From Chara braunii (taxonomy: Eukaryota > Streptophyta > Charophyceae > Charales > Characeae): a DNA stretch of 45,043 nucleotides. The position numbers were made by a program, and so were the translations under genes. Position 1 is the first letter of the stretch. Every line of letters starts with the position of its first letter. The notes below the pieces were generated by a model. The model did not search any database. It had not been told where the DNA came from and saw only the letters and a list, made by a program, of their open reading frames with translations. The stretch covers positions 2,006,945 to 2,051,987 of the forward strand of contig BFEA01000042.1 in the NCBI GenBank assembly GCA_003427395.1. Direction: 5' to 3'. Shown here in pieces: positions 1 to 9,639 of the stretch.

Positions 1-195
1 GTGTTGGTAGCGGCGAGCGAACCGGGAATAGCCCAGACTGAAAAATCCGGGGGCTCTGTTGCCCCCTGGATTGTAGTATTGAGAGGCAACCTCTGCAGGG
101 CCGTGTGCAGGTTCCCTGGAAGGGGACGCCGAAGAGAGTGACAGCCCCGTCGACCGCCGGACCCTGCTGCACAACGAGGTGTTGTCGAAGAGTTG
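1..195 (+). pseudogene. LSU (25S/28S) rRNA fragment, domain I
   Basis: The text runs close to the conserved LSU rRNA stretch that starts GGCGAGCGAACCGGGA (near 13-28). It continues through the 'ATTGTAGT', 'TCCCTGGAAGGGG' and 'GAGAGCCCCGTCG'-like landmarks, ending with the equivalent of 'CACCACGAGGCGCTGTC'. This matches roughly nucleotides 65-260 of eukaryotic 25S/28S rRNA, recalled from memory and not aligned. Many substitutions in normally invariant positions mean it is not a working gene. It is cut off by the window edge and is followed directly by the earlier part of the same rRNA, so the order is permuted. Confidence 0.8.
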
Positions 196-289
196 ATCTC
201 AGGTCGGGCGGGAGCACCGGCCCAATTCAAGCATATAACTAAGCGGAGGGAGAGAGACCAACGAGGATTCCCTTGGTTACAGCGACCTC
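195..289 (+). pseudogene. LSU (25S/28S) rRNA fragment, 5' end
   Basis: This corresponds to the first ~75-90 nt of mature LSU rRNA. Landmarks are ATCTCAGGTCGGGCGGG, then AAGCATATAACTAAGCGGAGG (near 229-249), then ACGAGGATTCCCTTGGTTAC. It follows a fragment that belongs after it in a real gene. The arrangement equals a tandem copy of the LSU 5' region with the joint inside it. No 5.8S/ITS2-like sequence is seen on its left. Confidence 0.8.
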
Positions 290-1500
290 CTTTGATGGTC
301 AGGTTTGGAAATTTGGTGGGGAACGTCAACGCATTTTTGCCTTTCTTGGACAAGCGAGTTGAGGGTTGCACTGGGCGAGGGGAGTCTGTTACAGCGGCAG
401 TGGTGGCGTCTACTGCAAACTGTTGTGGGCATTACTGATACGAGCTGCTGTAGTTTTGCCGTGAACAGTCGGGTGACTACGGGAAAGGCTGTGCAGAAGT
501 ACGGCACGAAGACTGTGGTGCAGTGGACCGTGGGCAGAGGACAAAAGACTGCGACGGTCGATCCTGTTACAGAGATGCTACAGGCTGTGTAAACGGCGAA
601 GGGGCCACATAACTGTGGGGGACGCTGCAGATAGGAGTAAGGCTCGAGACTTATATGCTACTTGATGTATTGCCTCGTTCTGTGTTTGAGATATAGAGTG
701 CCCCGTCTGTGCTCTGGCGCTGCCTCGCTACCTGGTTCCCGCCGGTCTGAGTGAGAGCTCTTGCGAATTGCTGCCGTTGCTGGGAGTGGTGTGCTACCAT
801 CGCTAAACGCAGAAAACGGCCATTTGCGCCCGGATTCCTGTCGCAGCAAATTGTCTGCAGCAGTTGCTGCTAGACACTACTTTGGGCTGCATCTTTGATG
901 AGGAGTGGGGAGTGAGCCAAAGGGTTGGAGAACTTACTTGTTGGCCGGTGTGTTGCTCGGCCGGGTGATGAAGAGTAGTGAGCACAAACTAGGAAGGGAC
1001 AGGGCTGATGCAGACTGTGTGGATTGTGTAAGCTGCTGCAGACTGTGTAAGCCGCGAAATCCGTGCAAACTGTGTTAACTGTGTTGTCCGTGTATCCTGT
1101 TACAGGCTGGGTAAACTGAGAAGGGCTACAGACAGTGTAACTGTGGAACTGTGTGAGCTCTGTAGGTTGAGCAAAAGGGCAGTAGACTGTGTAACTACAT
1201 ATTGCTGTGGAACTATGAACGACAGACTTTTTGTTGTTGAATTACTACTGCTGCTACTGGCCGTTGTTGTGCGCCACTGTGTGTTGTTGCGGAATTATTT
1301 GTTGGGCACTGCTGTTGCGTCAAGGGGGCAGAGTGTGAACTGCTGCTACACCTAAAGACCATTACACGCTGTCAGAGCGGCCGTGACCGGGCGAAGTTTG
1401 GAGAGGGGATCAGGTTGTACAGGGAAGGCAAGTCAATGCTGCGAGTTGAAAAGTCGGCAGGAGTTGGACCTTGGCAATTTGATCCGGAGATTTGTTCAAG
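290..1500. other. Non-coding stretch rich in degenerate CTGTGTAA motifs
   Basis: There is no convincing coding sequence: the open frames are short, overlap on both strands and resemble nothing. From about 540 to 1340 a degenerate motif of the type GCAGACTGTGTAAGCTGCTG recurs at irregular spacing, for example near 1008-1060 and 1130-1190. It may be the decayed upstream part of module A. The second module A copy has similar but weaker text at 35600-36300. Confidence 0.5.
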
Positions 1501-1507
1501 CTGTTAC

Positions 1508-1795
1508 TTTTGGCCGCCATTGCGGGGCCCTGAGGAGCATCAAGGTATCAAGGCCCTCTCCTGCTAGTCTGAGAGCACCTCTCTTGGATCTGAGGGACTC
1601 AAACTTTCTCCATCTGCCTTTCTAAGTCTAAGTCTAGTCTAATCTGCTTCTGAGAGGAAGGCGGCAGGCGGGATTGCAACCCGTAATCCGTGCCAAGGCC
1701 TTTGTGGGAGGTACGCCCCACCGATTGAGGGAGCTCTGCCGGAACTCAGGAGGAGTCCTGGAGGCAGGGAACTGACAGGTAACCATTGCGTTTCC
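1508..1795 (+). other. Conserved leader-like block of module A with donor-like 3' edge
   Basis: This is the best-conserved part of module A. The partner is 36412-36690, with shared landmarks TTTTGGCCGCCAT, GGGGCCCT, GGCGGCAGGCGGGA and TGCAACCCG. The block ends GGAGGCAGGGAAC followed by CAGGTA in both copies, which resembles a plant-type 5' splice site (CAG|GTA). A short CGGG/CCCG hairpin lies near 1670-1682. An exon of a non-coding transcript is one reading. No start codon with a conserved frame is visible. Confidence 0.45.
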
Positions 1796-2045
1796 CTCTA
1801 TAAACCCAGTTATAACCCATATCTATATTTCCCATTGCATCGCCTGACTGAATATATGGTGTGAAGCCCTATCCTATTTTTGGTTTGACTTTCAGGACAC
1901 TGAACCAGATTAAGTAAAGGAATGTTTGTCAAAGTTCAGTTTCAACTTTAGTTGCCTGTGTGAAATCAGACTTGTAAATGAAACTACATCTGGGAAAGGC
2001 AGGGTGGAGGACTGATTTGCATGATGGTTGACAGGGTCGTTAGGG

Positions 2046-2990
2046 CTGGGAGGTCCTCATAAGTTTGGGGAGGCCCAGTGCTTTGTTTATTTTGATCTAC
2101 ACGGAGCATCCGACGCGTCCCATAAGTTTGGGTGGTCTGATTGCTTTGGTGGCTGGGATGTCCCCATAAGTTTGGGGAGACCCAGTGCTATGAGTTTTGC
2201 CTGAGGGATCAGACACGTCCCATAAGTTTGGGTGGTCTGATTGCTTTGACTTGTTAGGGCTGTTTGTGATTGACTTTTCAGGAGTCAAGCACGTCCCATA
2301 AGTTTGGGTGGCTTGACTGCCTTGTTTATTTTTGGTGTTTTACCTTGTTTTTTTGGCATTGAACGAGGAGGTCTGAGCGAGTACCGTAAGTTTGGGTGGC
2401 TCAGCTTCTTCCTGCTGGGGATCGAGAGAAATGAACCTGACTAAGGACAAGGCACGTCCCATAAGTGTGGGTGGCCTTGGCCCATGCCACGCACATACAA
2501 ACTAGAGAGAAAGTGAAACAGGTGAAGAGCCAGGCACGTCCCATAAGTTTGGGTGGTCTGACTCAAAGTCTTGCACATGCTGGAACCCAAAGGTTATAAC
2601 TTGGCTATATCATATTACTATTCTATTAGGAACGATCTAATCAGATCGTCCCATAAGTTTGGGTGCTCTGACTGTAGCCTATCACAATGTGAAGAGAGTA
2701 CAACTAAGAATAAAATTTGTGGTAGTCTGGGGCAGGCTGAACTTAAGTTAGTTCAGTTATATGCAGCCTTAAAATGGAAAAGGGGAAGACAATTATATAT
2801 AATCTGGTTATTTTAAACAGTTAGGGCGACTACAGTGGTCTAGTCATATGCCCAAAGAAGAGAGAAGTAGTCGTGCCCTCTGTCCGTGTATATTCATTGG
2901 CAAGTCAGGTTCGTCCCATAAGTTTGGGTGTCCTGACTCTCTGCCTGGCTAAGTAAGGTTCGTCCCATAAGTTTGGGTGGTCTGACCTTA
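2046..2990 (+). repeat. Array of 11 covarying hairpins (module A copy 1)
   Basis: Each unit is about 33-37 nt: an outer arm, a CCCATAAGTTTGGG-like core (CCCA/TGGG inner stem with AAGTT in the loop), and a pairing outer arm. Units lie at 2046-2078, 2108-2141, 2153-2185, 2208-2241, 2283-2318, 2373-2404, 2448-2479, 2528-2563, 2641-2671, 2903-2938 and 2954-2990. Outer arms differ between units yet pair within each: CTGGG/CCCAG, ATCAGAC/GTCTGAT, AGTCAAGC/GCTTGACT, CTGAGC/GCTCAG, CAAGGC/GCCTTG, AGTCAGG/CCTGACT. Units 2 and 8 have a mismatch. Spacers are not obviously similar apart from TATGCC-like text after some units. Function is unknown. Confidence 0.85.
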
Positions 2991-3269
2991 TGCCTTATGT
3001 AAGCAGGGTAAACGGTTTAAATCATGAAAAACTATGAGCTATTGGCTGTTCAGATGAATTGGGATGGTGAAAGTACTTACCTTTGTGGTTTGGCTTGCAT
3101 GTGCCTGAGTGAGATCACTACCTAATATGAGTTTCAGTTTCATAGGTAGTTGCTTTAGATGCTCGCCACGTTCTGGAGCGATAAGAGTTAGTTTCAATTC
3201 CTGCATTTTCTGTAGTATTTTTTCTTTACTTAGGTCAATTCCCGCATTTTCTGAAATCTTTTCTTATAC

Positions 3270-3840
3270 TTGGCTTTGTATAAATCTTGGCAAGCTGCTT
3301 TCTCTACGGGAAGCGATGCCGAAATTTTTAAAAAATCCGAGGAGTTAGTTAAATTTTGACTTGTCAAAAGTTCAGTTTTGTTTTGTCTCATATATGACTT
3401 AGTTAAAATCTGGGAAGTCTCCTTTTCTAAAGGGAGTGCTGCCCAAATTTTTGCTAATTCAGAGAGTTAGACAAAATAGAACTTTGCGAAGTCAAAGTTA
3501 CTTTCAAACTCTGAACTTAGTTTTGTATAAATTTTGGAAAGACACTTTTCTAGAGGGAGTGCTGCCGAAATTTCTACAAAATTAAGGAGCTAGTTAAATT
3601 TTGCCTAAAGTTGAACTCAGACTGTTTTTGGAGTTCATACGTGACTTAGTTAAAATCTGGGAAGTCTCCTTTTCTGAAGGGAATGCTGCCCAAATTTTTG
3701 CTAATTCAGGAAGTTAGACAAAATTTAATTTTCCAGCGTTAAAAATTTCCTTCTGATTTCATATTTGGGTTTATATAAATTCTGAGAGGGCACTTTTCCT
3801 ACGGGAAGCGCTGCCGAAATTCCCCTGTTTTCAGTGGAAT
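3270..3840 (+). repeat. Five 124-bp tandem repeats, alternating two subtypes
   Basis: The anchor (G)TATAAAT or GTTAAAAT occurs at 3278, 3402, 3525, 3649 and about 3773, a period of 123-124 bp. Units 1, 3 and 5 carry GTATAAAT plus a CTGCCGAAA-type end. Units 2 and 4 carry GTTAAAATCTGGGAAGTC plus CTGCCCAAA, so the array is a higher-order AB repeat. Module A copy 2 has three units with the same spacing at 39490-39800. Confidence 0.85.
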
Positions 3841-4459
3841 TAGGTTATTTTCGACAGGTGGCGCTAGAGAGTGTTATATGGAGGTGTGCTATGGAGGTTT
3901 ATCCCCCATATGCTGATGATTTTAACCTGGGCATTTGACCTATCTTGTGTTACAGGTCCTTTGGTTTGTCTGATTCAAGGTCAGGACTAGATTCAGCTTG
4001 ATCCCTTGAGGATCATTATCTGTTATCACTGATAACAGGTTGGTTGCCGATTCGTCGGTTTACGACTCAATTCTAGCTTACCCTCCACACCCATCCTAAA
4101 AGGTTTTAGCCCTGGTGATTTTCTTTGTTTCGTTATGGTTTCACTCGGACTTTTATTGAATGACCATTTAACAAAGGTACTCAGTAATTTTATTAAGGTT
4201 GGTTGGACAGGAGGTTTGGGGCTTGCATGGCTAAAGTGAGGGGTATGAGTGTTGAAGATGGTTGGGGTTGACTCCGTGTAGTGCGTGGGCGGTTGATTGA
4301 CTCGTTGGTGTGATTCGCAGGTATGTGCTATGAATCAGGTTTTGGATGAGGTTGTCTGGGATCACATGTATACGTATGGTTGTGATGGACCCCCCATGAG
4401 ACTGTGAGAAGTGATCGTCACATACTTCCCCCTGTTATATATATGTATATATGGGTATA

Positions 4460-5060
4460 CTTGGGATGAATATTTGCATTGGCTAAGGGGTCCCGTATTA
4501 AAAGTCTGCTCAGGGGTTAAGACTAAGAGGCGTAGGGAAGACCCTTCCCTTTCATTTGTTTTACTTCTTAAAGGATTTTCTTGATCGGACGTTAGTCCTG
4601 GGCCGGGATTCGAGGTCCTTGTTGAGGACATCCCAAGCCCTAGGCTTTGCAGAAAAGGGGTTTTCCCTCGCACAGAGCCTATTTGCCTTGCCTATCGAGA
4701 CTCTCAGACCAAAGGCCGGAGGTCTCGCGGCGGCTGCCCGACTATTCCTTCAGCCGTGCAATGTCGGGAAGGATTAGATCCTCACGACACCTCGAGTCTG
4801 ACACTTGAGTATCATAAGCAGTACCCGGATCCACGAGTGACCGCTTGACTATGGGCACTACATAGTACGCCATCGTTGCGACTGCATGCGTACGCCTGCA
4901 TTGCGGGTTGGTATGAGATAGGTCCTCAGCTGCGCGACTTAATACTAAAATCCCGCGCGCGACGTCCTACCGCCCTAGTGTGTAAAAAGTTATGGGACTA
5001 CAAGGGGACTGACACATATGGGCGAATGTTTGAAATTGTTATAGGCCGCTAACGCCGCGC
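4460..5060 (+). repeat. Module B, partial copy 1a
   Basis: This aligns with the first two thirds of module B at 42511-43020. Shared landmarks are ATTTGCATT, the TTACT..TTAAAG segment near 4560, GGACGTTAGTCC, a GACACTTGAGT palindrome half near 4799-4810, CGTTGCGACTG and GCGCGACGTC. It stops near 5060, where a fresh, fuller copy begins. No coding sequence is recognised. Confidence 0.6.
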
Positions 5061-5099
5061 GAAAAAGGGAGGGTATCCCAGGGCTATGATTTTGTTTAC

Positions 5100-5960
5100 T
5101 AAGCGGGGAGCCTTCGGCCTATTCCTTATCGTTTGCTCTTTGGAGTTTTCATAGTTGGACGTTATAGTCCGTGGCAGCCGTCAAAGTCAAACCCCTTGAT
5201 GTTCGACTGCCACGACAGCTCAAAGCTGTCTACTCAACCCCTTTGCACAGGGTGCAGAAGAGGGAGTGGTCTTCAACCGTGCATGGCGGTTGTCTAGCGT
5301 CAAGAGATTAACCCTCAAGGCGCGTGTCAGCCGACACTTGAGTGTCGAATGCGACCCTCGCGATTAACGGGGACCGCGTGAGTTTGGGTACCACATGACC
5401 CGCCATCATTTTGACCACTTGCGTACGTTTTGCATAGCAAATCGATATGAGTCTGCCCTACGTCCGCCAGGATTTAAATTAAGTCTCGCACATGACACCT
5501 ATCCGATTTCCATATCGGGAAGTTATGGGGCGGCTACCGAGGGGCTAGGAGCATTGTCGCGTTGTTTATATTGTGTTGCTTCGTATTTGTGTGTGTAGGT
5601 TTTATTGTTGTGTTCGTAAAGTGGTATGCGCGTGGTGTGTGGGATGCGTCCTAGTCGACCGACGACGAGCCGCGCTTGGGACTTCAGCCCCCCATGATGC
5701 CGGTTCGCGTATGGGTCCGATAGAGGCGTATTCCTGCGCGTATCCCCTATGCTACAGCGAATGAGAAACGCCCTCGGCTGGTCCACCTCTGCGATTGCAA
5801 CTGATTAGCTTTCGTACTGTGGACTGGTATCTCGGCGGGGATACGCCCACCGAAGGAAGGTGACAGCTCCCGTAAGGTGTAGGTAAGCTGTGCCTCGCGT
5901 AGGCCCTATCCTGTCGTAGGGGCTCGCGAGAGGTATGGCTGGCGCACTCGGCCGGAGCGT
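5100..5960 (+). repeat. Module B, copy 1b
   Basis: This pairs with 42620-43440. Shared text includes AGTCCGTGGCAGCCGTCAAA (5168), GGGTGCAGAAGAGGG (5248), the perfect palindrome CGACACTTGAGTGTCG (5332-5347), CCCTATGCTACAGCGAA (5745), GATACGCCCACC (5840), GACAGCTCCCG and a hairpin at 5902-5924. The hairpin's outer arm changes from a GC to an AA/TT pairing in the other copy. It looks like a structured, non-coding dispersed repeat. I do not recognise the family. Confidence 0.65.
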
Positions 5961-6078
5961 CTTATGGAAGCTCCATGTATATTCGTGACGAAGGATTGTT
6001 AACCAACTCCTGCGTGACGTGGCGGGGAGGGTCTCGCGCTGCCCTGGTGCGGTGCCGGACCGACGTGCACGACACCGT

Positions 6079-6461
6079 TCCTAAGAACCCGTCGTTGCAA
6101 TCTCATATAATGTCTGATACCCGAAACTTTTTGCTAAAACGGGTCGACAACGGGTATGTCATGGGTGATTGAATCCAGTTGCAATCTCAATTTATGCGGC
6201 CCGGCTAGCGAACCGGCACACAAACCGACGCACCACGAACATAGTATTAAAAATAAAACGTGTACATACACACACGAAACAACAGAAAACAACATAACAA
6301 CAGCGGCCTCCGCTCGCCACCATCCCTAAGAACCCGCCGTTGCAATCTCATATAATGTCCGATGCCCGAACCTTTTTGCTGAAAGGGGTCGACAATGGCC
6401 ATGGGTGATCGAATCCAGTTGCAATCACATATAATGCGGCCCGGCTCACAAACCGGTGCAC
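6079..6461 (+). repeat. Duplicated ~140-bp segment
   Basis: The stretch 6079-6216 (CCTAAGAACCCGTCGTTGCAA through GCGGCCCGGCTAGCGAACCGG) recurs at 6324-6461 with about 85-90% identity by eye. They are separated by a ~105-bp AC-rich spacer. Each unit contains GTTGCAATC twice and a GGGTCGACAA segment. No coding role is seen. Confidence 0.75.
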
Positions 6462-6683
6462 TGGGGGGAGGGGGCTGAAGTACGTATCCTGCTCACTACG
6501 AACTATGCAGTGCCCATAATCAAGCGCACAATTTGCGTGTTGATGGGCCCGGAGCACTCGAACAAACCTGGAGTTTATTTTGAGTTGTCGAGCGAAGGCC
6601 GCTCCAAAAGGCTACCGTGAAGATAGCCTACAAGGGAGAACTTCGAACACCGTTGGTGTGTTAGGGTGGTTGAGGTTGGGTGG

Positions 6684-6712
6684 GGTGTGTGTGTGTGCGT
6701 GTGTGTGTGATG
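6684..6712 (+). repeat. (GT)n microsatellite
   Basis: A run of GT dinucleotides with one GC interruption, between a G-rich segment and ordinary text. Confidence 0.9.
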
Positions 6713-6834
6713 GGTCCAGTACTCCAAGCGCTGGCAGTTGACCCATATCACTGCCCACTTAGCAACACTTATTAATGATTGTTTCGATTTATTCTTATTT
6801 ATGTCGCTCCAACATGAATTCCGGCTTTGTTACA

Positions 6835-6863
6835 AAAAGTGAACAATCAAAAGGTTCACTTTT
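6835..6863. repeat. Perfect 10-bp inverted repeat (hairpin)
   Basis: AAAAGTGAAC and GTTCACTTTT flank a 9-nt loop with no mismatch. On the minus strand it lies downstream of the LINE ORF1-like sequence, so it could be part of that element's 3' region. No run of T follows that would mark a terminator. Confidence 0.8.
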
Positions 6864-6919
6864 AACGAAATGTGTATTTGCCACAATTGGCAGGAGACAA
6901 AGACACAGTTGGTGCCAAC

Positions 6920-9570
6920 TTACCTATTTTGACATTGTCATTCGAAGACTCTGACAGGTTTCTAGCAAAGGGACCAGTTCCTTATATGTCTCCTCCAGGA
7001 AATCCTCTGAATGGCCAGGGAATTTTAGTATGAGATTTTTGAGTAGCCATTCTGCTACATTTTGGACATCTGATGCTTGGGCTCCTGGCTGTGCCCGTGA
7101 TGGGTCAGTATTGGTGTTTCTTTGTGGAGGAGGTGCGCCTGGGACTGGGTCCAGTTCCATCGGTTGTAGCCCAAGACATCTTTCAATGGATCAAGGTCTA
7201 TTGGTTCCGGTTCTTGTTTGTTGCTTGACCCATTTGACGCGCTCGAAGAAGCTTCCAGGACATGTTTTCTTCTACCATCAGTGTTTTTAGTCTCCTTGTC
7301 TTGTTGATGTTTTTGACTTTGTTTCTTTATTTGTTCCGCTGCTATGCTTTGTATTCTTTCTTCCTCTTCCCCCTCTTCTTTGCTCAGGGGGCTGAAACGA
7401 TTACCTGTCGGGATGTATGAAGTTGTCGTTGGCCCAATCTGACCCTTCTATTTGTTTTGGATGACTCATTTGGTTGTTTACCCTTATTTCCATTCCCTTG
7501 CCTCCGAACTTTATCTCCAACAGGAGGTGGGGATTGGTTTTTGGGAAGTTGGTAAGACCGAACTTGTCGATCAGGACCGTGTTGTAATTGTTAATTCGGG
7601 TTTTTATTCTGATGGTGGTCTTTGTGACTGGCGAGGGTCACGCCCTGCTTTCCCAGATCCATCTTATGGGCTGACCGGTTGAAGAGAGGTCCTCCACATA
7701 CACCCACCTGTTGAAGCCTGGTGTACTAGGCAACCATCTATTTGCTCGGAGAGGGTCTCTTTTCAACATATTTTTCGTACTTACTTTCTTTTTGTGTAGC
7801 ATCGTGTTCGGGTTCGGTGAGCGAACCCGAACGTTCGGGACCGAACACGAACGAGCGCCGAAACTGTCCGAACGCGAATATAACAATATTAAAAAAAAAA
7901 AAAAAAACGTTCTCCAAAAAATCTGAAAAAATATATGTTATGTAAAATAATAATACAAACAACTTTTGCCTTGGAGGTATGGTCAAATTCGTAACCAAAC
8001 TCGAGTTAAAAATGAAAAACCAATTTTTTATTTATTTATTTTTTAATATGTTTGGCCAAACACGTTCGGGTGGCGTTCGACAAAACACCCGAACATATTC
8101 GGACGTTCGAAAAAGCTCCGAGCATGTTCAGTGTGCTACACAACTTTCTTTTGAGGGTGTAGTGGACAGGTTGCTTAAGTGCAAAGATGTCCATATGCCC
8201 GACACTTATAGCACCAAGGTCTAACTTGTGTGTTGTGTGGATCCGATAAAACCTTTCCCCCATTTTAAATAAAATGATGTCGTCTAGGGAGAAGGGCTGG
8301 TCCTTGGGGAGGTCTAGTGCCAACATCACGTAGTCGTCCTTTTAGCCACATATGTTGGTAGTGGGTCAATGAAATCAACTATCTTATATTGTTGTCCGAA
8401 GTCATGAATGAAAACTGCTTGTATCTCCTGTATCTCTATCGAGATGTATCTTAGTTCAACCCAGTAGTAGTCCCTCATCAATTGGTCTCTTCTTTCTTCT
8501 GGGCCTATCCTTTTTGGCAGCCAAGGATAGATACAGATATCGGACTGGTTCAACTGAAGTTTTCGCCAACTGTCCATTTTGCCTTTGTCCTATTCAAAAG
8601 ACTAAGAATAGTGAAGACAGTCAGCGACATCGGTTGAATCAGGAAAAATTCTTGGACAGCCTCCGGATTGTCTTTTATCGTTTCTAGTATTTTACACAAC
8701 CATTTGATTTTGTCATTGACTGTTCTATATGCACTATCATCATAGAAGATCCAATTACTCTCGTGCTTAGTCTACTACTTTTTGTTCTAACTTGTCTACC
8801 GGATATGATTTCATCATCATTTTTTTTCCTCCTTGGTCCACTACTTTTTATTCCGAAGGTAGAAGAAAAAGTGAGAGGAAATATGCATGTGCAAGTGATA
8901 GATTCCTGAGAGGTACTTTGAGTTTTTCTGTAGGTAAACCCGATTCACTGACCGATGGTCTCAATAATATTATGGTTAGAGACTTACCTTCGAGACACTC
9001 CCTGACTCTCTTTGCCCATGATCATGGCAGGATGGTTGTCCTGTGAATTGTGCGGATTGGGTGGTCTGCTGGGATCATTGCGAAGAATCAGTTATGTCTC
9101 GTGTTCTTTTGTTTGCCTCTGACAATCTTTCTTCCTCCATCAGGACCCCTCCGTCCCCCTCACTCATTGTCATTTTCTGTGCAGGTGGTTCTTCAGATTC
9201 TGATGATAATTGTTTCTCCTGCCCCTGCGTTGTTGTTGTTGTCACACTGTGTGTTTGAAAGGAGTGATAGATTTGTGAGAGGGGGAATGGTTGGGGGGAA
9301 TGGGGAGAGGGGAGAAAAGGCGGTCCAACCATATTCGTTTGTTCCCCATCCCTCATTCCCAATCCATAAGGGTTATCATTCAGTGGGTTGTGTGTTGTTT
9401 GAACCTGCATTGCTGCTGCAGTTCCCCCAGTTGTTGTTTTCGGTCAAATTTTCATATTCCTTGAGGTTGGGGATACTGGTCGTGCGTATGGGCAGGACCC
9501 AGCTGTTTGAACACATTGTGACGCATTGCACTCTGGTAGGAAAGGAGGGACCCTGCTCCTTTCGCCTTTC
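6920..9570 (-). pseudogene. Decayed LINE ORF1-like (gag-like) coding sequence
   Basis: Reading the minus strand from about 9570 gives a Q/N/S-rich segment (TENNNWGNCSSNAGSNNT) and then an acidic stretch near 9150. A block near 8740-8590 reads KILETIKDNPEAVQEFFL. A folded-looking block (8570-8140) includes YKIVDFIDPLPTYV and, after a frame change, LDLPKDQPFSLDDIILFKMG. After a small inserted element come 7700-6920: a Lys/Gln-rich charged segment (FSPLSKEEGEEEERIQSIA, 7390-7333) and a terminal VAEWLLKNLILKFPG region. Reading frame changes several times and stops are present. The order and a DUF4283-like feel in the middle suggest ORF1 of a plant L1-type LINE. That is inference; I see no CCHC knuckle and no RT. 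A host gene relic remains possible. Confidence 0.45.
7792..8143. mobile_element. Small inverted-repeat element (MITE-like), GTTCGG-rich
   Basis: TTGTGTAGCA (7792-7801) is repeated inverted as TGCTACACAA (8134-8143). Inside each end lie many GTTCGG/CCGAAC palindromes, for example near 7805-7850 and 8060-8115, around an AT-rich centre with an A15 run. It interrupts the ORF1-like sequence. No transposase is present, so it is non-autonomous. The superfamily is not clear. Confidence 0.6.
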
Positions 9571-9639
9571 CATACCACGGCCTCATTTTGAAGGCAGTAA
9601 CTCGTTCATAAATAATATGACGAGATTCTTAGGATGAAG

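Larger units (their letters stand above)
1500..4460 (+). repeat. Module A, copy 1: long structured non-coding repeat
   Basis: The whole stretch has a diverged counterpart in the same order and strand at 36400-40465. The shared order is: a conserved block (1508-1795), an array of short hairpins (2046-2990), alternating 124-bp tandem repeats (3270-3840), a tail with TGATAACAGGT near 4030 and TTAGCCC near 4107, a GTGAGAAGTGAT motif near 4405, and a TA-rich tract (4433-4460). There is no long open frame on either strand. Module B follows directly, as it does after copy 2 once later insertions are removed. It could be a non-autonomous mobile element, a large satellite unit or a non-coding RNA locus; nothing in the sequence decides between these. 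Confidence 0.7.

Noticed and set aside
2046-2990. The hairpin array as a CRISPR array.
   Set aside because: Unit spacing is irregular (about 30 to over 200 bp), outer arms differ between units, there are no Cas genes, and the context is eukaryotic.
5395-5786. Short open frames in module B on both strands.
   Set aside because: The frames are not kept in the copy at 42511-43440.
9050-9637. A 195-residue open frame on the plus strand.
   Set aside because: It overlaps the minus-strand ORF1-like sequence, is hydrophobic by reverse-strand composition, and shows no domain.
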